Below are positions 10,852 to 23,700 of a stretch of 64,000 bases of DNA, piece by piece. Each line of letters opens with the position of its first letter. Position 1 is the stretch's first letter. The position numbers were made by a program, and so were the translations under genes. Source of the DNA: Symmetrospora coprosmae (Eukaryota; Basidiomycota; Cystobasidiomycetes; Symmetrosporaceae); NCBI GenBank assembly GCA_008802785.1, contig VUYT01000001.1, positions 1,364,001 to 1,428,000 on the forward strand, read 5' to 3'. The notes under the pieces are model-generated. The model was not told the origin of the DNA and ran no database searches. It saw nothing but the letters and a program-made list of their open reading frames with translations.

Positions 10852-13077
10852 AACTTGGCCATTGACCGCAGTTCCTAGGGTTTGAGTCTCGCTTGGAAGG
10901 AACGGTAGCTGGCTTGGTCGCTCGCAACTTCTGCTGAAGAACAAGCTCGAATGCCCGCCTTCCGCGCTGATGGTTTTGTGCGGCGCAAGGGCAGGCACAG
11001 CTGAGAGGCTGCGGCTGTGGAGCACCGTGCGTCCATGACGTCGAACAGGCTGTTCGAATCGCCAGCGAGCACGGGCCCGCTCTAGAAATGTGCGCTGCAT
11101 CCGACCGCACTTGTGGCGGAATGCAGGCCCGATAAGGACGAGCTCAGCTTACGGCACTGTCCTGTGAGCGATTCCAATGTCTGCCATCGAACGTGCTCGG
11201 AGAAAGAGAGCGTCGCGAGGCCCAGGAGGAAAGCTGATTCGCAAGCGACCTCGGAGCTCTGCGATTGCGCGCAAGCTTGGCTCGGAGAAGCCGAAACTCG
11301 CTAGTCTCAGTAACGTCGGGCGGCCGTGGCCGTTCCCGGCATGGTGCCTGGACGAAGCAAGCGGGAAAAGGAGCGCAGATTCGCTTTGGGTTTGGGACTT
11401 GGGGCTTGCCGGACCGAATGTGATGGCGGTGATGAGGTCATCTCCGTACAGCAAGGGCGCCGTGACAGGAAGTCGAAAACTCGCGGCTGAGCTCCGTTGG
11501 CGATGGGCCATCGGCCATCAAACGGTATGAGTTTTCGCAGCGCATGCGGGCCGTTGCGCTCGCTCACTGCAGCCCGGAGGCACGCAGCATGCGCGATGCT
11601 CAGTCAAGCCAGAGGAAGCAGGAGCACATGAAGCATGCGCATCTTTCGCAGCTCCGCCCGCGACACCTCAGCTGCTCACCTGGAAAGTGAGTGGCGCCGC
11701 GCTTGCAAGGAACAGCGCCGCGGATGGCACAGAGACATATGCACGCAATACAGCAAAACCTCTGGCGCCATTCTGAATCTACTCGACGAAATTGCGACTC
11801 GCATGTCCCTGTCCCTGCTTGCGCACTGCGCGAGCACTCGAAATGCCGCTGCCCATCGGGATGGTCCCGAAGGCTGCGGGAAGTGCGTGAAATCGTTCGA
11901 CCGAAGCAAGAACAAACTCTATTTCCGCCTGCTGACCGCGCAGGTGGTGGGTGCACGGCCCACACCGTCGAATGCACTCTGAGGGGCCAGGCCCAGATCC
12001 CTCAACGCGCTCCTGATGTCACGGGCGCCTCACCTGCGTGTCCAGTTTCCCTCCGTCCTGTCCAGACGATCCTCCTCCTGTCATCCCAACACACTCTCTC
12101 CACCCGAATTGCCCGGCTTTCCTCGAGCCAGGTCTCTCGTCGTCTCGAGGTCTTGCGTCCGCAGCTGTGGGCCGGGAGACCGTTGTCCGACTTCAAGATC
12201 CTCTTTTGTTGAAAACCAGATTTCGCCGGTCTAGACCCTCCATCGGCCAGATCACCTGTCAGGATTGTCAGTATAACCAACGCGTCTGCGCCGAGCCGAC
12301 TCGTCACCGCAGCTCGCCGTGCCCCTCGCGGTCGTATTACCTTACCAGCGAGGGGAGGCCGCCGGTCACGCTCCTCGGAGTATCAGCTCCGGCTTCAGGA
12401 GCCCTAAATCCACCATACCGTGAGGCACCTTCTGCGGGACCCACCGCTTTCATGTGAGATAGGAAAGAACCGCTCTGTGGGAGTTCACAGCAAGAATTGC
12501 GTCTCGGTCTGACCGTCGAGACGCACACCTTGCTTCCGTTCCTCCACCATATCTGCACCATTCTACAGGATATTCATAGGTATCCGGTCTTGCCGGTCAA
12601 GTTCCTGCACGTTACAGACGAGCATCTGGCGGACAAAGCCGATTCCTGGACCTTCTGTCTCTCGGGAAGGGTACGACTTACGGAAGGGCGTTCGCGCAGA
12701 CGGGAACAGACAGTGAAGAAGTAGCGAGCAAGACATACGGCGCCTATCTTTGCCGCCACTTCTCGAATCTAGTCGGTTCTCCACTTCTCGGAGCGAAGTC
12801 GAGTCGGAATTCTCGCGCTCGGATCAGTTAGCTCCAGTCAATCCTACTTCACTAGCTCTCGATACCTCTGCTTGCTGTCGTCGTCGAGCGCAGAGTGGTA
12901 TCAATACATCAAGGCCCGGCTGCAACCCTTCCGCCGGTATCGGTATCAGCGAGGAAACCGCTTCATCTGGAGCAGAAGAATGCTTTGAGCGCTCGCCGCC
13001 TCAGGACAACCTCGACACCCACTGCTCTTAGGAGCACCCAGGAGCTGGCTTCCAATAGAGTGCCAACCCACACTGCT
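10852..13077. other. 2.2-kb gene-free stretch, probable long upstream region or leader of the Nrg1-like gene
   Basis: No ORF on either strand here has protein-like composition, conserved motifs or splice sites that join into a longer gene. The longest candidates (11177..11530 +, 11691..12212 +, 11149..11511 -) are isolated and arginine-rich, as expected by chance in GC-rich DNA. The stretch is several times longer than other gaps in the window. It lies upstream of a transcription-factor gene, so an extended promoter or a long 5' leader with small upstream ORFs is the simplest reading. An unrecognised non-coding RNA cannot be excluded. Confidence 0.55.
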
Positions 13078-14975
13078 ATGCACTCGAATTTTGGAGCAAT
13101 ACCTACCATGTTGCCAGGATCGCAAGGGACATCTAGCCGGAAGCAGGTGCAAGCCCTCAGTGAGCATCGCTCCTCCTGTCACCCCGTAGACGGGAAGGAT
13201 AATGCCGATGCGGTAGGGCTCCTCACCTTACTGACATTGCTGTGTATGTTTTCAGCCGAAACATCAGCCTCGAGCTCGAAGAGAAAGCATGTCTGCTCGT
13301 ACCCAGATTGTGGCAAGAGCTTCACTGCGTAAGCAACATCGAGCATCCATCGACACCGGCACTGGCTGACACAGATGTGTTTGCTCGCTGCGCACCGTCA
13401 CACAACAGGTCAGGTCACCTAGCGCGGCATTTGCGGATACACACTGGCGAGAAGCGTTACCAGTGCACGTTTGAAGGCTGCGAATCCCGCTTCTCGCGGC
13501 ACGATAACATGCTACAACAGTACGTCAAGCGAGACTGCGCGCTTGACATCGATGAGGCAACGAATAGCTGAACGCTGTTCCCAAATGTCCTTGCTGACTG
13601 CTGCAGCTATCGAAGTCACATATCCTCTGGATCGCGCCGGCGCTCAAAAGCCTCGCCAGACTCGAGCATGACTCCGGGCACATCAAGTCGGCCGCGCAGC
13701 AGAGCTACCAGTTTACGAGGTGGCTCCGCCCAGCAACCACTCGCGCCGCAATTTCCCCATCCTTCGACCATGCCTCCCATCCCTGCACAAGACGGCCAGT
13801 GGTACCATGTCTCGCCTACACAGGCAACCATGCAACCACCACAGCATGCGGTGACGGGAGTTCCGACTGGCCTAGCGCTCAGCTTTGATTTCGACGAGGT
13901 GTTTCGAGGGGGCCCGCCAATGCCCTCACCATCGGTCTACGGCAGGCCACAAAGTGCAAATGCTTACGACACAGCATTCGCGCTGCCAGATGAGCCTGAC
14001 CTAGAACTCTCGGGCGTGCCAACGCAAGCACTGCAGCACCGGCACTCTTACTCCGCGCTATCGTCGTATATTTCCGAGCCCATAACACCGGAGGAGACGC
14101 GTCCCACCTTCGACTTCTTCCATGGCACCCCGGGGGCTGGACCAGCACGCTGCTCCGGCGGACGTGGTCCAGTAGCGGTCGCCAGCATCGACCTCGCCAA
14201 GCACAGCGAGTTAGCGAGACACCACCTATCACCGCAACCGGGGCAAACTTGGTCTACAGGACATCCAGCAATGCAGATACCCTCATCCTCCGCATCAGTG
14301 CGATATTCATCTTTCAACACGGGTGGTAGGGGCTTCGATCGACAAATGCCCTCGCTATCGGATCAGGGTCACTACCACCCTCACGTCGCTAGCCCATACG
14401 GATTGCGGCATTACACTCAGCCGACGCAACAGACCGGGGCACCATCAGTGCATGCACAGCACCAGGTGCAGTCCTACATGCCTGAGCAACAAGTACAGCA
14501 GCTGCACCAAGGGTTGGTGCAGCAGCATTATTCGCAACCCATACAGCAGTTGCGCTCTGACTACCAACCCTCAAGCGCACCGACTGTCCTCTTTGAGCCA
14601 ATGCATTGGAGAGGAGACGGCAGCAGCCCTCGACGGCCGGTCGTGTCTTCGCCTCCGAGGCCGCCCCCTGGCTGGACTACAACTACGCACGAGGCACCAC
14701 CACAGCACGTCAGCTACCTCTCACAGAAGGACTACTTAGTCGGAGAGGAGGAAACATCGGCCTACGATGCTGAGATGGTCGACCGCGAGCACTCCGCCTC
14801 TACCGCACAGTTGGCAGGACTGCAGCCATTTGACCAGCACCATCGAGGTCTACCGGCCTTCGCAGAAGGGTGGGCTGCTCCAGCATCGTACCCTTCTGGC
14901 GGGCCTCCGGCTTCAAATACTTCCGGGCATGCCCCAGCAGAACCGACCTTCCTCTTCTACCGACCGCAACGATGA
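13078..14975 (+). CDS. Nrg1-like C2H2 zinc-finger transcription factor
   Basis: Exons are 13078..13159, 13256..13328, 13409..13519 and 13607..14975, giving 544 residues. Two adjacent fingers sit near the N-terminus: CSYPDCGKSFTASGHLARH with LRIHTGEKRYQ linker, then CTFEGCESRFSRHDNMLQ followed by HYRSH. The SGHLARH and SRHDNMLQHYRSH helices match the Nrg1/Rgm1-like repressors of yeasts, which act on glucose, stress and filamentation genes. The rest is disordered and rich in Pro, Gln, Ser and His, with QQ/QH clusters around residues 330-370, typical of a regulatory region. The start at 13078 is the first ATG in the frame joined to the fingers; an earlier 5' exon is possible. DNA-binding function is secure, while the regulated genes are unknown. 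Confidence 0.85.
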
Positions 14976-15261
14976 ACATACCTACGTCCTTAGATCGCTC
15001 AGTCTGCTCCTCAGCAGCCGTTCAATATCCCCGCCGACGGTTGCCGTTGGACCGTTCTCCGAACCTTGACCCTCAGTCGTGAGCTGATTTGTAAACTAGC
15101 TTAAGCACTTGCGGCCGTCTGTAGCATCTAGCACAGTATCCATACGTGGCAGTGCAGAAGAGGCTAGTTCCGTATGTTTACACTTATGTGGCAGTAGTTC
15201 GGCATCACCCACAGACAATAACATGAGAAAGCAATGTCAGGAGGGGCCAAGCCTGCTACTG

Positions 15262-17535
15262 TCAAACCCCGCACCGCAGCACCTCGAACCTGTCCAAGAG
15301 CTGATCAACATTCCCCAGGTACCTGCCCAAGACTTGTCGTCTCCGGTCTCGTGTGCCGCCCGCCTCTCTCGTGACTGCATGATGCGCCAACTCTGGACTG
15401 CGATCCGCAGCAGGGAGAGATGCTGCAGCAGGTGCAGGCGAGGGCGGCGCAAACAGCCCTCTTGTCTCGCCTGCGTATCCTGGCAGCTCTGTCTGAGCGA
15501 GAGTCTGGCGGTACCGGCGGGGCGTAGATGGCGAAGCGGGAACTCCAAGCGAGGCCACGTGTGTGCGCGGCACGCTGGGTGAGGACAGACTGATGGCAGG
15601 TGATGAGGGAGGGGCGCTCGCCACCACCGGTGGACGTGGCGACTTGAAGAGATAGCTATCTATGTGATCCAGGTCGTCCTCTAGGGATGGTCGGCTGGAC
15701 TGCATCGATAACGGCCGTGGACGCAGGCTTGACGACGAGGTGACCCCGGCTGACCGGGCAAAGCGGGGGCTGCCGGAGGTGGGCGTGAGAGGCGACGAGC
15801 TACGCAGGCGGGAGCCGCTGCTGCTGCTAGGAAGGATGCTGCTCCGAGAAGCAGGAAGTGCGCTCGAAGACCCTAGGATGGCTTTGCGTCTAGCTTCAGG
15901 CGAGCGGGTGCTGGTCGAGATGGAGGAAAGCCTCGGCTGCTGGACGGGACTGCGGACCCGGCCGCGAGCGGACGCTAAGCCTTTCAAGGATGTCGAGGAG
16001 TGCGACATCGACATTCCTCGAGCGGGCGATGAAAAGGCTTCCGTTCCTGGCCGTCGATTCTCGTCCATGCTAGCCATACCTCCTTCTTCCTCGGTCCAGT
16101 CAGGCCTCGTCTGGTCAATGCGCCCAAATGCGAGCCTGTGCCTGCTCTTGCGAGGTGACATGCCGACCGAAGCAGCCGCAGCCGCAGACCTCGACAGGGC
16201 GAGCTGAGTCTTCTCGAATGTCCGGGATGGTTTGGAGGGTGTCATTGGCGACCAGCCATCGTGTGTCGATTCTAGCATGGCACGAAGGCGAAAGTCGGTC
16301 GAATCGCGCTCCCGATTGCGGTATTCTGTTGGAGGTCGACCCGATGGAGTGCGGCCATGCTCGCTCGCAGAAGGCCTCGACGTCTTCCGCGGAGTCGAGG
16401 GTGCGGTGGGAGTTGTAGGCTCGCTGGGTGAGGGCTGCGCTGCCGCAGGTTCGGCTTCTGGGTACAGCCAGAAATAGAGGAACTCTAGGGCTTTCAGCCT
16501 GAAGACGATCTCAGAATGTCGTCAGTCGGTCCGGCTTCTGATGCGATCTCATCGAGAATACACCCACTTCGCAGCGCGCCCGCCTTCGACTTTGCCGCGA
16601 AGGAGTCGGACGACCTCGCCCACTCCGCCCAACTCCTCGAAGAGCTTGGTGTTCTCAGGCGCATCGACCAGCGCACATAGCAGGGTCTCCATTGTCAATT
16701 CAGCGAGGGTTGGACTCGCTGACTGCGCATCTGCGTAGCCGTTATCCTGGCTAGTCCGAGCGGCTGACACAGCCAGCGAGCCTGAGAGCCCGAAGTCGAA
16801 GGCCATGGAAGCCAGCGTGGGCGAAGCGAGAACGCTAGAGCCAAGATTGGGTGATGGAGGCGCGAGAGACTCCGATAGCGAAGATGTGGCGTGGTCCGGC
16901 AGGGTCAGACACGTGATGAGAAGCTGTTTGGGCGACGAGGTAAAGCAGGATGAGCTGGAGCAGAGCAGCACGGCAACATGAATCGGAGACGGCAGAACGT
17001 GCACGCACCTCCATGTTGCAGGGGATACCGAACAGGCTCCGACTGCCGGGATGCAGCAGGAGGCAGCCTTGGAGCAGCTTGATGGTCTGGCCGAGCTGGA
17101 GGAAGATTGCCTGGTAGTCTTCTGGGAGGGTCGCACGGAGAATGATGAGCACACGAGGATGCGTATTCGCTGCTATGCGCCATGCTCGCTAACCTCCGTA
17201 CTTGTGGTTCTGCAGGCGAAGCAGACACCGCGCAACGAAGTCGATCAAGCGCGCAGTCACTGCAGCAAGAGAGAGAGGCGGGCCAAGCGTCAACATGCAG
17301 CACCTTCGTCACAGCGCCGGGCAGCAGAGGCTAGTGACGGCGACATACCATTGTGCCTGTAGCTTTCCTGCGTCTTGACGAACGCCCGCCTGCTGGATCC
17401 CGATGCGGCGCCATGGTCGTCGGCGAGTGCAGTGGCAGCGAGGGAGGCGTTCAGCCTGGCCAGGGCGGAGCTGATCTGCGTCCCCGTCGACTTGAGCGAG
17501 AGGAGCTCGGACAGAGCTGGAGCAATATCCTCCAT
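15262..17535 (-). CDS. cdc14: Cdc14-family septation protein (S. pombe cdc14 type, not the phosphatase)
   Basis: Exons are 17349..17535, 17194..17259, 17009..17169, 16568..16923 and 15262..16498, giving 668 residues. The N-terminal 300 residues match the fungal Cdc14 family: PRVLIILRATLPEDYQ, LGQTIKLLQGCLLLHPGSR, LFGIPCNME, ENTKLFEELGGVGEVVRLLR, then LKALEFLYFWLYPE. In fission yeast this protein partners the Sid1 kinase in the septation initiation network at the spindle pole. The remaining half is disordered, Ser/Pro/Arg-rich and full of SP and TP sites, with ERQ-like RRRQVLGRYLGNVDQLLDRF at the end. Start chosen at 17535 (strong context); an in-frame ATG at 17556 would add seven residues. 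The second intron, 17170..17193, would be only 24 nt, which is abnormal here and needs transcript evidence. Confidence 0.75.
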
Positions 17536-17738
17536 CGTAGACTGCCTCTCGCACATTGCCTCAGCTGGTTGCTTGGATGCAAGATGGAGCTGCACAGAGC
17601 TGTGACATCCTCGGTTCCTCGGCGCGACCCGCCCCTCGGCCCAAGAGAAATCGCGTGTCAGGATGGACCCAAACCACCAAGAGGTCCTTGCAATGCTCTG
17701 TACACATTACAGTCCTCACTACAGCAAGATGATCCGCT

Positions 17739-20700
17739 CTAAATGATGATGAGATCGCCCTTGCAATTCCCGCAAAAGATGCACTCCTCCCCGATGCTCG
17801 CCCGCTTGCTCAGCCGGAGCACAGTCCCGGCATCCAGGCCATAGTGCGTATGCAAGTGCTGCGGTGTATGCGGCGAGTGTGATGGCCCGTCATAGACCAT
17901 TTCGTCCTCTATCCGGGCCTGCACGCAAAAGCAATGGACCATGTCAGTCGGGAACAACGATCGCCGTGGCATTGAGCTGTAGAAGGTGGGCCTACCTGCA
18001 AGAGCTGCAAAGACTGCCTTCTTGCATGCTTCGCTTTTGGCGATATCTTGGGCGTCGACGGTGTGCTCGGAGGTCCGTAGCCATCGAACGGCGAGGCATT
18101 GCGGAAGGGTGACGAGAACTGGGGTACATCGCTGCCCAGGTCGGGCGTGGCGGTGATGAAGTTGAAGCTCGGCGCCTCTTGCCGCGTAGCGGAGGAGGAT
18201 GGACCAGGCTGCGGGAAGGGATAGTCCGACCGCGAAGAGGGTGGAAGATTCTCGTGCACGGTGGGCGCATGCGAGAAGGACCTGCCGTGCGACGCGCGGC
18301 GGTTGTTGCCGACTGCAGGCGGTGACCGCGCTGGCAGCGGTACCGAGGTCGGCGACAGCTCTGGCAGAGGCGTTCGTTGACCGGTGGTTGAGGATGGCGA
18401 AGCGGCGCGTGGAGGTGTGGGCAGGGGAGAAGGTGCGGTCCGCGGCGAGATGGCCGAGCCAGACTTGCGGGGTTCCATCAGGTTGACGGGGTTGCCCGGC
18501 TGCTTGACTGGTTTGGCCGCCTGCTGTCGACCCGCGGCGCCGCTGCTGCCAAAGCCCCCAGTCATCTCGAACATCTCCACCATTGCCTTGTGCGCCTTGT
18601 CGCGCTCAATGAGCACAAGCGTGTTGAGCTTTGCAATCTGCTCCTGCATGTCGACGACCTGCTTCGAGAGCGTGTGCGCCTTGTCCGATGCATCGTGCGA
18701 GGTGTGCTCCAGCCGCCGGATAGTCTCTCTCGCGCGCGAAATCTCCAGCTCGTGCTTCTGCTTCAGGCCGTCGACGTAATCGGCGTCGAGGTGCGGCGAT
18801 GGCGGTGGCAGCGGGTACGGTCGCTGCTGCAGCGACTCTGATAGAGACGAGACCTGCTCACGCAACGAGCTGAGCTGCTCGTCTCGCGTCTTTAGGCTCT
18901 GCCGCAGGGTAGCAACCTCGTTGCCAGACTTGCTGGCCTGATTGCGTATCGTCTGCAGCTCCTTGAAGTGGGCACTCCGCAGAGCCTCGAGCTTCTTGGC
19001 GTGTGCTGCATCCTGCTCCTCCTGCTTCGAAGTGTGCTCGGAAAGCAAGCGTTCGACAGTGCTTTCGTGGTGCTTCTCTGCATCGTCGGAGCTCTGGACT
19101 TGCGAAGTGGCATCGCGCTCCGATGCCAGCTGTGAGTTGAGCTCGTCCAATGCCTTCTTGTGCTCGGACTGCAGCTTCTCGAGCGCGCGCGAGTGCTCGT
19201 GCAATGCGGCAGTCAGACGATGCGAGACGTCCATGCGCTCGCTCTCAGATGTGCTGAGATCTTGCTCGTGCTTCGCTGCCAGTCGATTCCGCTCGTCCTC
19301 CGCCTGCTCCGCCTGCTTGGCCGCCTCCTCGCTGTGTGCTGTCAACACCTCTATTCGCGCTTGAAGAGCCTGCTCTTGGGCTTCAAAGGTGGCCTTGGCC
19401 GCGGCGGATGCACCCGAGGCGGCTTCGAGCTGCTTGCGTAGCTCGGCGCCAGACATCTCGCCCGTCTCCCTCGCCGTCTGCAGCTCGGCCGTGACTCTCG
19501 CCAACTCCGCCTCAATCGCGCGGAGCTTCGCCGCAGCATCATCCCGCTGAGTAGTACTATTCGCTTCGAGCTTGGCTAGGCTCTGCTCATGTGCTTGTTG
19601 TGCCTCCTCCACTGCCTTCCGGCGAGCTTCACCTCCCTGCTTTGCCGTCTCGAGCTCACTTGTTATCTTCTGAATACGCACCTCAGCGGCCGCCGCTTCC
19701 TTTCGCAACGACTCGACAAGGTTTTGCAGCTCGGAGGTCCTGCTGACGGCGGTCTTGCGGGACGCATCCGCCTCTTCCTGGGCGGATTGCAGCTCTTTGC
19801 GCAGACGAGCAGATTCCGCTTTCGCTTCCGCGCCCGCCTTCTCGTTGACGGTTTCCACTGCCTTCAACCGGCTCTCGAGCTCGGCGATCGCCTCCTCGGA
19901 TGCTGTGGAGGCATCGCGAGCCGACTTCTCGAGCTGCTTGGTCCGGGTGCTGAGCTCGCTCTCGAGCGATGCCGCCTTGCTCGTAGCCTCTTCGATTGCC
20001 TTGTCCAGTCGGGCTTTCTCATCGCTGTGCCGCGCCTCGGCCGCTTTCGCCTTCTCAGCAGTGGCTAGAGCCTCTTCCCGCAAGCCCTTGAGTTGCTTCG
20101 CTAGGCTTTCCTGCGCAGCTGTGGATGCCGCAGCCGCCTGTTCAGCCTGCTGCTCGGTTTCTGCGAGATCTTTCTGCAAGCTGCCCTGCGCGGTCTCCGC
20201 CTCCGCTTGGGCCTTCTCTGCCGCCTCCCGAGCCTGCCCAATCTGCGCCTCGAGATCTCCGATCTTCTCGCGCAGCTCGGCCTCCTGCACCTGCGCAGCC
20301 CCCGTCGACGCGTCCTTTTCGCTGAGCATCGTTCTGGCAGCTTCGAGATCTCGAGACAGCTTCTGCTCCTTCTGGCGAATGGTGTCCAGCTCCGATGAGC
20401 TGGCCTTAATCTGCGCGGTAAGGTCCTCCACTCTCACTGCATGCTCCTTGCTCTGCTGCTCTACTGACGCCTGCAGATCTTCGTGCCTAGCGGCAGCTTT
20501 TGCGAGCTCGTCCGCCGAGGCCCGGAGCTTGCCCTCGGCTTTTTCGATGGCACGCGAGTGCTCTTGCCGCAGCTCCTGCGATGCATCGGCATGGGATTGT
20601 CGCGCCTCTGTAGCGCTCGTCTCGAGCTCGGTGATGCGCGTCAGGTGTGTCTCTCGCGCGGACTCTTGCTCCTTTTGCGCAGCGGCTAGTTCGCTTCGGC

Positions 20701-23700
20701 TACTCTCCAAGGAAGCATCGAGCTCTTCGATGCGCTGCTCTAGCTTCCTCTGCTGCTCGGCAGATGCAGCCTCCGCTTGGCTTGCTGCTGCCTTCGCGGC
20801 ATCTGTTTCGCTCCGAAGCCTGTCTTGCTCGACCTCAGCTGCGCTGGCTGATGCTGCCATCTCCTCCCGAAGTGTCGACAACTGCGACATGAGGTCGGCA
20901 CGCGCAGTCTCGGCATAGGAGGCGGCCTCTTCGGCGGACTTCGTCAGGTCATCGATCTGTTGTTGCAGCTCCGACTGGTGCGCATCGGCCTGCGACCGAG
21001 CATCGCCAAGCTCTGCGGTGGCTTTTTCGAGCTGCTTCTGCAGGTCGGCTTCGCGCTTCTTTGCGGAGGCGTCGACCTTTGCCTGCTCCTTCTTGAGCTT
21101 GTTCACCTGAGCTTCCTGAACCTTGGCCTGCTTAGCAGCCGCCTTGCTGCCTTCTTCCGCACTCCGCTGAGCCTGGGCAAGCTGTTCCTCAAGCTCAGTG
21201 TGCCGCTTCTGGGCAGCAGAGGAAGCCTGTTCGGCATCCTGCTGCGCTCGAGCAACGGCCGACTCGTGCTTTTTGGCAGCTGCGGACGCCTCCTGACGGG
21301 CAGAGCCGAGCTCCTCCTCCAGACTCGAGAGCTTCTTCTCTTGCTCCGTATTAGCGGCGGCCGTCTCCTTGCCGGTTGCTGCAGCCGCTGCAGTAAGCTC
21401 GTCCACTTGTTGACGGAGCTCAGCCTCAATCTTTTCGCCCGAGCCCTTTGCATCATCGGCTGCACGCCGAGCTGTCTCGAGCTTGCCTTCGAGCTCCGAG
21501 CGTACAGTTGTGGCATCATCTCGCGCAGCCCGCAACTCCTGCGACAAGGAGGCGATGCGCTTGTTGGCGGTCTCGGCCTCGCTGCTTGCCGCCGCGTCCT
21601 TCTCCGCCAGCTGCTCCTTGAGCTCAGAGATCTCGCTCTCCAGCTTGCTTGTCGCCCGTGATGCCGACTCGGCAGACGCAGCAACCTCCGCTTGTAAGCG
21701 CTCAATAGTGGCCTGCGCCTCTTTGGCCTGCGCTGCAGCCTCCTTCTGCGCCTGGTCGGCTCTGGCGGTCACATCCTGCAGACGTTTCTGCAGCTCCTCC
21801 TGGAACTCCGCAGCGGCCTTCGCATCGGCTTCCTTTGTTTGCGAGAGCGCATCCCGCTCCTCCCGTACCGCGCTTACCTGCTCCTTGGCGGTGGCAGCAT
21901 TTTGTTCCGCAGCTTCGCTGGCCGAGCGGACCTTCTGCAGCTCCTGGTCCGCATCGGCCAGCTTTGCCCGGAGAGCATTGACCTCCTCCCCGCGAGCTTT
22001 CGCATCCTCCTGGATAGAGGCGACCTCCTTCTCCGCACGTTCAGCCCGCTGCGTGGCCGTGTCGAGGGCCGAGTCGCGCTCCTGCAGCTGGACTGCCGAC
22101 TCGTCCATTTTGCTCGAAAGCTCCTTCTGCTTTTCCTCAAGCTTTCCGATCTCCCGCTCCTTGTCCCGGATGCTACGCTTAAACGCCGCGGCTCCCTCGC
22201 CCAGCTCGGCATTCTCGTTTGTGAGGGTGACGAGCTTGCCCCGGAGCTCGTCAAGGTCGCGCAAGAGCTCCTCGTTGTCCTTCTGCAGGCGCTCTTTGCG
22301 CTCCACAGCTTGCTCGAGCTGCTGCTTCGCGGCCGAGCTCTGCTCCTCCAGAGTGGTGACCGAAGTCTTGTAGGCGGCGAGCTCGGTCTGTGCGCTCGAT
22401 AGGTCGGCCTGAGCCGTCGAGTGCTCTTTCCGCAAGGCGTGCAGCTCGGTGTCAAGAGACGCATGCGCCTGTTCCAACTCTGCATGCTTGGCAGTGACAT
22501 CGCCATGCTGAGCCTTCGTGGCCTCGTGAGCGTCTCTGGCCTCCTTGAGCTCGCCTTCCACGCTTGTGCTCCTCGCCTGGCTCTCCTCTAGTGCCTTGTC
22601 CCTGGCTTCTGCGTCACTCTTCGCCTTGACCGCGCCCTGCCGCAGCTTGCTGACCTCCATCTCAAGCGTCTCGGCATGGCTTGACTTCGCTTTCAGCCTG
22701 CTCTCCAGGTCCGCGATAGTCCCATTGGCCGCAACCTTTGTCTGCAGGTCTGCGATCGTCTCCTGCGCGCTGGCGAGCTCGCCTTGCGTTTGTTCGTGCG
22801 CGTGACCGGCCAAGTCCGCCTTACGTTTCAAGTCACTGATCTCGTCGGACAGGCGCTGCTCCCGCTGCTGTCCGTCGCTCTGCCCCTGCGTCGCGCTAGA
22901 CAGCTGCGCCTCGAGGTCCTTCAGGCGTGCATTCACATCGTCGAGCTGCCGATGCTGCAGCGCGTCGGCTTCCGCCAGGCGCTGCTCAGTCGCCTCCGAC
23001 TGGTCCTGCAGCGTGTCCAGCTGCTCATTCAGGTCCGCGACCTGCTTGCCCAGGCTCGACTTCTCGGCCACGAGGAGCGAGATGGTCGCTTGTGCGTTCG
23101 AGAGCTGCGCGCCGAGCTCCACTTCGCGAGCTGACGGTCCTGCCGGGACTATCGGAGCTGGAGGTGGTGCTGATACTGGAGCTGTAGCTGGCGCAGCAGT
23201 AGACGGCGGACCAAAGAGGTCGTGTGGGATCTCCTCGACTGACACCTTCCGCGCGTGGTGGCTGCTGCTGGACGCGCTGCCAGAGGGTGAAATGACCCCT
23301 GAAGGCGAAACTGTGCGCGGAGGTGGTGCGCTCGGACCCGCAGGTGACGGGCCCGACGCGAAGAGGTTCGACGGGACGACGGACAGGTGGGCCGCGTGTG
23401 TACGGGGCGAGGACGCGGCGGAGGATGTCGAGCCATTGCGCGTGTAGAAGGAGCTGCGCCTGTGCGCGTGCGGGCGTGCGGGCGCGTCAGCGTGGCGCAA
23501 AGCGCAGGCCCACGAGCAGTGGGAGCGGCTTACCTGGTCGTGTCTATCGTCTGCGGCGGTGCCTGATGGCCATTCGCGACTGCCGTGGGCGGCGGCCCTG
23601 AGGATGCGAGCGCTGCAGCAGGCGACGCGGACCTGCGCGGCGGCGGAGGGGCAACTCCCGGCGGCAGCGGGCTGAACCTTCCTCCTTCTAGGCTGATGGC

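Noticed and set aside
11177-11530. Arg-rich ORF starting MSAIERARRKRASRG as a gene
   Set aside because: Isolated, without conserved motifs or joining exons, with composition as expected by chance in GC-rich DNA.
19755-20918. 387-codon plus-strand ORF and similar Ser/Cys/Leu-rich ORFs opposite the coiled-coil gene
   Set aside because: They are antisense shadows of the repetitive Ala/Glu/Gln codons.
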